Source: Linnemannia elongata (taxonomy: Eukaryota; Mortierellomycota; Mortierellomycetes; Mortierellales; Mortierellaceae). From it: a stretch of 64,000 nt of DNA. The notes under the pieces are model-generated. The model worked only from the letters and a program-made list of their open reading frames with translations. It had not been told where the DNA came from and ran no database searches. Below, in pieces: positions 57,100-64,000 of this stretch. The stretch lies in the NCBI GenBank assembly GCA_036320915.1, contig JAXBDG010000010.1:496001-560000 (forward strand), written 5' to 3'. How positions within the stretch are numbered: the first letter of the stretch is position 1; each line of letters starts with the position of its first letter. The translations under genes and the position numbers were made by a program.

Positions 57100-59163
57100 A
57101 TGAAAGCAGACAACAATAGTCCGCCCCCAATATTGCCACAAATGAACTCTCCTATTACCATCCACGCCCCCACTGGGAGCACAAACTCAACAAGTGCTGA
57201 AACACCCATTCCCTCTTCACCGCCAACAAGCAGCAGCAACACCCTCCTTCCTACTGGCCAAAGCGAGCCTTCATCGCTCTCTAGCGACAATATGTCCGAC
57301 AACAACAATATCAGCTGCAAGCATGAGCCTTCCTCTTCAATCACCATCGACGACATTAGCAATATCAACAATAATAAGCACGAGGCTGACACAAGCAACA
57401 CCCCTGCCGTCGACGTGGCAGCGGCTCACCTTCACCCCAACAGTTCTGACCGAGCACAGGAAACAGCAGCAACAGCAACCTTGGCACAACCCATCAGAGC
57501 CGAGTCGGATGTCGTCCCTCGCAGCGACCAACAACATGAGCTACTGACGGACATATCTGAGCATGCACCCGAGAACGTTGCTGTCCTGGCCTGTGACGAC
57601 TCAGCCTCACCCACTACATCATCGCCAAGCGACTGTGCGACTGTAGAAGCAGTAACAGAGCATTCTCTACATGTCCCAATTGAACCCAACCACAACCAAC
57701 AACAGCAGCCTTCCTCGTTGACGTCAAGCACAACAACAACAAGCACCACGACGACATGGATTACAAACGAGGAGGAGGGAGAGAGTGAAAAGGGACAAGG
57801 TATAGGAGCCGAGAGAACATTCTCGCAGACCTCCCGGTCTATTTTTGACGAGCCAACAACCACGACTACAGCCAGCAAGATCGATTCCAAACCCTTGCCC
57901 ACCATGGCCATGCCTGTGCCTATACCTTCGAACAACAGCCGCCTGTCACCCCTGCACGTCCACTCTCACGTCTCGACCATGGCTGATTCCAGTTCCTTTG
58001 TGTCATCGTCATCCGCTTCGCCCTTGTCGTCGTCCTCGTCGTCTCTGTCGGATTATCTCATCATTGGCCAAGAACAGGTCGAGAGAGACGACAGCGAGTG
58101 TGACCAGCGCAGCGAGCGCTCCTACGCGAGCAGTCGCGACTCTTACGGAGAACGTTATGCCGAAGACCTCATGTACGACGATGCTAGCCAAGACAGCCAA
58201 AGCGAGTCTCACTCGCCAGCACCCTCCTCCCCGCCCTCATCCTCACCCTCTCATCGCGATACTCCCCGTCGTCGAACATCCCGCCCAAGCCGTCGGTCCT
58301 CTCGCCCCTTCGACAAGGAGGAGGACGACGAAGGGGAGAGACCTGACTTTTCGCGCACCTTCTCGGATGGATACGCCTTTGAGCAACAACAACGGATCAC
58401 CGAATCTACCGCCAGGTCCAGCGTTCGCATCGAGGATGAGGAGGAGGAGATTCCCATGCCGTCCTCTCGACCTCAATCGCGTTCGAGTACCAACAAGACC
58501 TACAAGCGACGCTCGCATAAAACGACAGACGACTCGAGAGCCGCACCTTCGGTCGCCTCGCCTGTGGCGGCTGCTCCCGCGGCTGCCATGCCAGTGTTCA
58601 AGCTGCCGACTATCCGTGGGATGACAAAGTCGATTGTCGAGCTCATGGTCGCTTCAGTGGTCTGCATCTCGCTCATCTCGTGCATGTTTGCATTTTCTTA
58701 CATCTCGACGGGGGCGAACCATGCATTGGGCTGGTACTCTGACCAGCAGATTGGCCAACGGATCCGCGATAGCCTCAAGAAGCGCGAGCATGTCCTTCAG
58801 GAGACGCTTGAGAAGATGGCCGGAGAAGAGTACGTCAAGGTCAAGCGTCAGAGTCAGCAGTACCGCCAGCACCACCAGCAGCAACAACAGCAGCAAGCAC
58901 GTCCAGGATCACCGTCGCCTCCTTACGGTCCTGGCGGAAGTTCCTATTACCAAAATCGGTACCAGCAACAATACCAACAACAGCGTGAACAACGCCAGCA
59001 GCAGCAACAGCAGCAGCAACAACAACAAAAGGCATATCAGGATGACCCTGACCGAGGACGGCTGTCGACGGCTGAATGGCAGGAGTTGATCCGAGCAGCT
59101 TCTGTCAGTTTTATGGCCAAGTGGACCACAGCCACTCCCAACCCTTGGACCAGCCGCCGATAA
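57100..59163 (+). CDS. Ser/Gln-rich single-pass membrane protein of unknown function
   Basis: Single exon, 687 aa. Residues 1-505 are disordered: Ser/Thr/Asn-rich, with acidic clusters (EEDDEGERPDFSR) and Arg/Ser runs (RRRTSRPSRRSSRPF). One clear membrane helix follows at about 512-537 (SIVELMVASVVCISLISCMF). After it come a short helix (QQIGQRIRDSLKKREHVLQE), long Gln runs and a final STAEWQELIRAASVSFMAKW. No signal peptide or known domain was recognised. A tail-anchored or type II-like topology with a large cytosolic N-terminus is likely. An upstream non-coding exon cannot be ruled out. AATAAA lies 78 nt downstream. Confidence 0.8.
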   Translation: MKADNNSPPPILPQMNSPITIHAPTGSTNSTSAETPIPSSPPTSSSNTLLPTGQSEPSSLSSDNMSDNNNISCKHEPSSSITIDDISNINNNKHEADTSNTPAVDVAAAHLHPNSSDRAQETAATATLAQPIRAESDVVPRSDQQHELLTDISEHAPENVAVLACDDSASPTTSSPSDCATVEAVTEHSLHVPIEPNHNQQQQPSSLTSSTTTTSTTTTWITNEEEGESEKGQGIGAERTFSQTSRSIFDEPTTTTTASKIDSKPLPTMAMPVPIPSNNSRLSPLHVHSHVSTMADSSSFVSSSSASPLSSSSSSLSDYLIIGQEQVERDDSECDQRSERSYASSRDSYGERYAEDLMYDDASQDSQSESHSPAPSSPPSSSPSHRDTPRRRTSRPSRRSSRPFDKEEDDEGERPDFSRTFSDGYAFEQQQRITESTARSSVRIEDEEEEIPMPSSRPQSRSSTNKTYKRRSHKTTDDSRAAPSVASPVAAAPAAAMPVFKLPTIRGMTKSIVELMVASVVCISLISCMFAFSYISTGANHALGWYSDQQIGQRIRDSLKKREHVLQETLEKMAGEEYVKVKRQSQQYRQHHQQQQQQQARPGSPSPPYGPGGSSYYQNRYQQQYQQQREQRQQQQQQQQQQQKAYQDDPDRGRLSTAEWQELIRAASVSFMAKWTTATPNPWTSRR

Positions 59164-60185
59164 GTCTGTAAAGCACAGCATTTGTTTTGTATCGAAATCC
59201 ATTATACCCCTTCTTCCACAACCAGCATATCTTTTTCGACAAATAAAAACAAGCATAGTGTATCTCATTGAACAGCGTTGATTATGGCATTTGCAGCATT
59301 GAGGGTACTTGAGGCACAGAGCCATGAAAGAACGGGAAAGAAGGGAGGGAAGGATGGGACTACTTGTGTGCAATACACTTCAGGCGTGCATAAAGTACAA
59401 AGGTGTTGATAGAGTGGATGATGGATAGCTGGGACCTTTATTTCACTCCAAGAATGATCGATGGTCAACAGAAAGACAATCCCCATCCGGGCACCAACAC
59501 CATCATCACCCTCTCTGCCCTTAAGCTCAGGCACCATCACTGATTACTTTATTTGTGTCACTAATCGAAACTAAAAAAAAAGGGTCGTCGTGGAAGGGGA
59601 ACAAAAAATTCTTGACAACAGCTAGTCCATTTCACTCCCCTTGCCTACTTAATGGACAATCATGGCAAAGGCAATCGTGATATACAAAGGAGAAGGAATA
59701 ACACACAAGGATACGGTCTTTTACAAGATGTACATAGTGTTTAAAAAGAATGAAGAAGGAATCAGGCAATTGATAGGGGAGGGAGGGTATGACGGATTGG
59801 AACAAAGGCTTGCAAAAGTTCTTATATTAGAGATCGTAGCATGCCACCAATTTCAAAAAGGGAGAGAGACAGTTAGCAGGTAACAACAGGCCAGAAGACG
59901 AAAGATGACTGGTCCAATGCTTCTTCGAGTGGGTCCACCAGGACACACAGACACTGACACAGAGGACGAGAGAGAAGGAGAGCCCTCCTCCCTTGTCCCC
60001 CCTCCTCCCCCTTTGTATTTTAATTTTTTCAATCTCCTCCACTCCTGTCTTCACAAAAAAAAAAAAGGTTGATCGCCTCATCCCTTCTTTCTTTTCTTAT
60101 AGCTTCTTTACTTCGCCTTTCCATCTTCTCTTTCTACTTTCATTCACACTTCAGCATCATCACCACAGGACAAGAGCAACATCAG
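59164..60185. other. Spacer before the amino-acid transporter
   Basis: 1.0 kb with the 3' region of the preceding gene and a CT-rich leader (59985-60150) before the transporter ATG. An open frame at 59662-59883 is not supported. Confidence 0.55.
59242..59247 (+). terminator. Candidate poly(A) signal AATAAA
   Basis: 78 nt after the stop codon of the membrane-protein gene, followed by an A-rich run. Confidence 0.4.
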
Positions 60186-62822
60186 ATGTCAAGGATAACC
60201 AGCGACCCAGACAAGGGTGACCCGTTCAACCGGGACGACTCGCTCGAACTAGACCGACTCGACAACAACCACAACCATCAAGCTGCCGCAAACCGCTACC
60301 AGATCGACCCCCTCTCAGACTCATCCGACAGCGACAACGATGACGACCTCGATGCCATTGACGAACACCATACCCTGACCGGAAAGAAAGAGGCCCTCCT
60401 CAAGAAACATCTCCATACCGATGACCACCATCACCACCCTACATCCTCCACATCATCCGACGATTCTAATCTCAGTCAGTCACATCATCACGACACCGAC
60501 ACAGACACGATCGACGTTCACATCATCCCCCTCTCCTCTTCAGAAGCCATCGACCGCCAACGAGGGGACTTACAAAAGAATGTCACCTTCAGCAATGGCC
60601 TTACCCTGGTGGTCGGAGTCATTATCGGGTCCGGCATCTTTGCCTCCCCCGGTCCTGTGTTCGCCTATTCCAAATCAGTCGGGGTCTCGTTGATCATTTG
60701 GTTCGTGTCGGGACTGCTGGCTTTTGCGGGCTCGTTGTGCTATGCAGAGTTGGGGAGTGCGATGCCCAGTTCTGGAGGTGGCGAGCATGCCTACTTGAAT
60801 CATGCCTTTGGAAGCTTGCCGGCGTTCTTGTTCAGTTGGTCTTCAATTGCCCTCTTGAAGGTAATCATATGTTCCTATGTTGGTGTTTCGTTGTCATTGT
60901 TTTCTTTTTTTTTTCAATTGATTTGAAAGACGTGGATGAACCAGGGAGAAACCAATTTCGAAAAGAACACACAAAAATGGAGTTACACAACTAACTCATT
61001 TTTCTTGACTCTTCTATGTCTCGCAATTCCATTAACTGTGTGTGTGTTTTAGCCTGCAGGAAACGCCATCATTTGCGTAAGTCTCCTGAGAAAAAATATC
61101 AGAAGAGAAGAGAGTGCATACCATGCATGGAATAGCAGTGCGTGGGACCCAACATTCAGCAGCAGGAAGCAAATTGCCAGGACATAGACCCGTATCTCAC
61201 CACGGAAAAACATTGGACAGAGAACAATATGCCATCGAGTTGAGCATTGGAGTTTATGGTCTTAAGAAGAAGCAATTGGACAAGATGGATAAAGAAGAGG
61301 GTGGACAACACATTCGTATCACACCTTTTCCGCTCTACGGACAGCTGGGAGAAAGTACAGGAAAAATGGAATGTCAGCAAAAGATGACCGACAGTAAACG
61401 ATCTTACTGCGGACGATTGACAAAAGAAGTTAAGGACCCCGCAATTTATCACTGACAGGTGTTTTACTTGCAACCCTATAACACAATAGGTCGTGTTTGC
61501 AGAATATGTGGTCAACATTGTGGCACAGTCATCATGGGATCCAACACAACCAATGCGCCACTGGTCCAACAAACTAATCGCTATCGCCTGCGTGCTGGTC
61601 CTCTCAGGACTCAACTCGATCAGCGTCTCTGTCGGAACCAGGATCCAGGACGTTTTCACATTCATCAAGGTGGTGACACTATTGGTCATCGGAATCGCCG
61701 GTCTGGTGGTATTGGGACAAAAGTCCCTCTCGAGCCATAACTTTGACCACGCCTTTGAGGGGACCTCACAACCAAGTCTCGGCGACATCGCATTGGGACT
61801 CTATTCAGGACTGTGGGCTTACGACGGCTGGAACAACCTCAACTATGTGTCATCCGAGATGAAAAACCCGACGAGAGATCTCCCTCGGGTCATTTTTGCC
61901 GGCGTGCCGATCGTTATCATCTTCTACCTCCTCGCCAACACTGCCTACTACGCTGTTCTCCCTGAGGAGGTGGTCATGAACACCAACACCGTCGCCATCG
62001 TAAGTGTCGATTCAACGTTGGTCTTGCCTTTATTTTATGTTTTTTGGTTGTTACATTCAGGAATCATAATCGAAGCGAACGAAACATACTAAACATCATG
62101 TGTACGTTTCTTCAATTCTCATAGGACTTCGGAAAGCAAATGTTCGGAAGCACAGGAGGCGTGTTGTTTGCGATTTGTGTTGCGTGCAGTTGTTTTGGAG
62201 CCGCCAACGGATCGATCTTTACAGGAGCGCGCGTCATCTATGCGTCGGCACGCGAGGGATACTTGCCAAAGATGTTTGGCAAGGTCAGTGAGAAGCGCAG
62301 GACCCCCGTCGCAGCTTTGGGACTTCAGGCTGTCATGACGACGATTATGATTCTCGGTGGTACCTTTTCGACCCTTGTCAACTTTTATTCCGTCGCCGCC
62401 TGGCTCTTGTAAGTTTAGGCCTTTTGTTGTTTGTCAATTGCTTTTTTTCTATTGTTCGATCATAGATGCTGACATTGGATCTTTCACTCAATCCCTCCTG
62501 TTATAGCTACTTGTCAAGTATCCTTGGACTACTATATCTGCGCTACCACGAGCCAAACCTGAAGCGGCCGTTCAAGGTGTGGATGGTGGTACCGATCTTA
62601 TTCACGTTTTTCGGACTCTTTTTGTTCCTGATGCCGTTCGTGCGGGCGCCATTGGAGTCATGTCTGTCGATGGTGATTGTACTCTCAGGATTGCCACTCT
62701 GGGTGGTCAAGGAACTGGTCTCGGGCAACCGGGGGACGCGGTGGCAAGACCTCAAGGAGAAAGTGATGCACTCTTTTGGCATCGCGCCAGCCGGTGGTCG
62801 ACATGAACGGCTAGCGGGTTAG
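60186..62822 (+). CDS. LAT-type amino-acid transporter (APC superfamily), five exons
   Basis: Exons 60186-60860, 61053-61076, 61490-61999, 62125-62408 and 62507-62822 join to 602 aa. Exon 2 is a 24-nt microexon encoding PAGNAIIC. Residues 1-130 are a hydrophilic Asp/His/Ser-rich cytosolic tail. The core starts at NGLTLVVGVIIGSGIFASPG (TM1 with the unwound GSGIF), then CYAELGSAMPSSGGGEHAY (TM3 region), LGLYSGLWAYDGWNNLNYVS (TM6), SSEMKNPTRDLPR, ARVIYASAREGYLPKMF (the conserved loop before TM9) and RYHEPNLKRPFKVW. About twelve membrane segments can be counted. Family members carry large neutral amino acids or methionine; fungal relatives include Mup1-like permeases. Substrate not determinable. 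A decayed relative of exon 3 lies at 24951-25285. Confidence 0.92.
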
Positions 62823-62924
62823 GAGTAGATGATTGCTTGGTGATCATAGACAAAAAATATATATAAAAATGCATAAAGAATTGAACAATAAGTGGCGTGA
62901 AAGGCTTGAGGTCTTCTATAAGGC

Positions 62925-62949
62925 TTTTTTTTTTTTTTTTTTTTTTTTT
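62925..62949 (+). repeat. T25 homopolymer
   Basis: Run of 25 T, 103 nt after the transporter stop codon. Confidence 0.95.
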
Positions 62950-63038
62950 GCACTTGTTCCTCCTGACCACGACAGTAGTCCATCTCTGTTGACATTCCTG
63001 TCACCGCCTACCACCCGAAATCAGGACGACGCTTGGCT

Positions 63039-63251
63039 TCAGAGTTGTCGGACGAGAGAGGTTGCTCCTCCTCTACCCAGGTTCGCGACGCGCTTCACAT
63101 GCTGGTCGTTATTCTTGACCATGTCGAGAAGAGTCCAGAAGAGCATGTTCTTGTCGTCGTTCCCTTCTTACAGAGCCTGATTCTGGTCCATGAGAAAGTC
63201 GATAGTCTCCTTCAGCAGCTCGATACTTCTCTGCCACGCTTCCCCATGATG
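63039..63251 (-). pseudogene. Possible broken gene fragment with one internal stop
   Basis: Minus-strand frame of 71 codons. It reads HHGEAWQRSIELLKETIDFL, then MDQNQAL, a TAA at 63170-63168, then EGNDDKNMLFWTLLDMVKNN and DQHVKRVANLGRGGATSLV before a TGA. The composition is amphipathic and protein-like on both sides of the TAA, which is one C-to-T change from a Gln codon. There is no ATG in frame upstream; the frame could begin after an acceptor (CTGCAG near 63262). No family recognised. The opposite strand is also open across the same stretch (62979-63278), so the call is weak. Confidence 0.3.
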
Positions 63252-63278
63252 TGTGTTGCTGCAGTGTGCTGGTGTTGA

Positions 63279-64000
63279 TTTGTTCGTTGGTGTATTATTG
63301 TTCGTGGTGTTGTGTTTTTTTGACGCGTGGCGTCGTATTTATTTTTGCTGTTTGTTGATGAGAGAGCAAAAGTTGATAAATAGAGGGTGAAAAAGACCAG
63401 AGAGTAGATTCCAACCGTCTTTTTTTTTTTTTGCCGTTTTTATGACTGTCAGTCAGTTCAGCCCAGTACAGGCTGGATGGTGTCTCACATCAATAGCCTA
63501 CCACCAGAACTACAATGGGGCGAAGTCAAGTTTCTCGCACTCGGTCATGTTGTGAAATCTCTGATTAAGCGGTCTCTAACTGCACACGCGGATCCAGTTC
63601 ACTTCCAGACCATGGACTTTTCCAAGGGACAATGATATGACTCTATATCACCCAGTTCCCTTTGTTTGAACCTTTTTCAGCCGAGGCATGTATGTCATGA
63701 ATAATTCTCCCGCACGTTATCATCGTACGACAGTAGTAAATTAGGTACTTTGTATAGATGCCAACAAAGTCGCCACCCGTGTCCAAACAGATTTTTATTC
63801 TTGCGCTCTCCATGTCGTGCCCGTGCCTCTGTGGATTATCATGTGGAGTAGGAATGGGGGTATTGTGTTTATTGGCTTAGTGCCCCTACTTTATGAAGGC
63901 GTTATTTTAGCGCGCAAGAGCCGTGGCCTCCCTTTTCTTTTCTCCTTGGTCTTGGTCTGGGTGGTGATGGGTGCTAAAACAAAGAGCGGCTAAACAGTAC
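63279..64000. other. Unassigned right end
   Basis: T-rich with a T run near 63420-63432. No credible ORF or RNA gene seen. Confidence 0.5.

Noticed and set aside
56264..57103. Plus-strand Phe/Ser-rich ORF of 279 codons
   Set aside because: Translation of the CT-rich leader upstream of the membrane-protein gene, in another frame and composed of TTCTTT-type repeats.
62979..63278. Plus-strand open frame with helical-looking sequence
   Set aside because: It has no usable start and mirrors the minus-strand frame at 63039-63251, which looks more protein-like; neither is convincing alone.
21645..63695. Shared 17-mer CAGCCGAGGCATGTATG near 21647 and 63678
   Set aside because: Similarity stops at once on both sides, and one such match is not surprising in 64 kb.
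1..64000. tRNA or rRNA genes and CRISPR arrays
   Set aside because: No A/B-box pair with a cloverleaf, no rRNA-like sequence and no spaced direct repeats were seen by eye; a covariance-model scan was not possible.

Overview
The window reads as nuclear DNA of a filamentous, early-diverging fungus. Most coding genes are split by GT-AG introns of roughly 70-420 nt. 5' leaders are pyrimidine-rich, host proteins carry Gln/Ser/His-rich low-complexity runs, and intergenic DNA is full of long A/T homopolymers. The gene set (heterotrimeric G-protein gamma subunit, Ragulator LAMTOR1, Ecl1-type zinc protein, laccase-like multicopper oxidase, a bacterial-type adenine methylase fold) fits Mortierellomycota/Mucoromycota best. 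That placement is inference, not proof.

Layout. 1-7261 (+): a giant five-exon protein (2210 aa from the first base of the window) with a type IIG/Eco57I-like N6-adenine DNA methyltransferase core. 7524-8390 (-): FAM210/DUF1279 mitochondrial membrane protein. 9289-10332 (-): ribosomal protein eL34 (two exons). 12087-17569 (+): LAMTOR1, a 193-aa lipidated Ragulator scaffold spread over 5.5 kb by unusually large introns. 18020-18728 (-): G-protein gamma subunit with a Gln/His-rich extension. 18729-31710: a 13-kb region without an intact gene. It holds a broken protein-primed-type family B DNA polymerase (about 22360-24862), followed directly by a decayed copy of an amino-acid-transporter exon (about 24951-25285) whose intact relative lies at 60186-62822 in this same window.

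31711-32238 (+): Ecl1-family zinc protein. 34844-38523 (+): ribonucleotide reductase large subunit, eight exons including a 17-nt exon, with three ACGCGT boxes in the 360 bp before the ATG. 38691-40015 (-): secreted, probably GPI-anchored acid phosphatase-like phosphoesterase, tail-to-tail with RNR1. 41142-43618 (+): multicopper oxidase with all copper ligands. 44167-47684 (+): a 1128-aa coiled-coil protein of unknown function. 48211-50025 (-): Nudix CoA diphosphatase-like protein. 53108-54526 (+): protein with acidic 8-residue repeats and a possible GCR1_C-like DNA-binding tail. 57100-59163 (+): Ser/Gln-rich single-pass membrane protein of unknown function. 60186-62822 (+): LAT/APC amino-acid transporter. 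63039-63251 (-): a possible broken gene fragment.

The genes do not form operons. Functional links are only broad: LAMTOR1, G-gamma and the amino-acid transporter all belong to nutrient sensing or uptake, and the phosphatase and multicopper oxidase share a divergent 1.1-kb spacer. Exon joins were worked out by hand from splice sites, reading phase and family resemblance. All total lengths are multiples of three.
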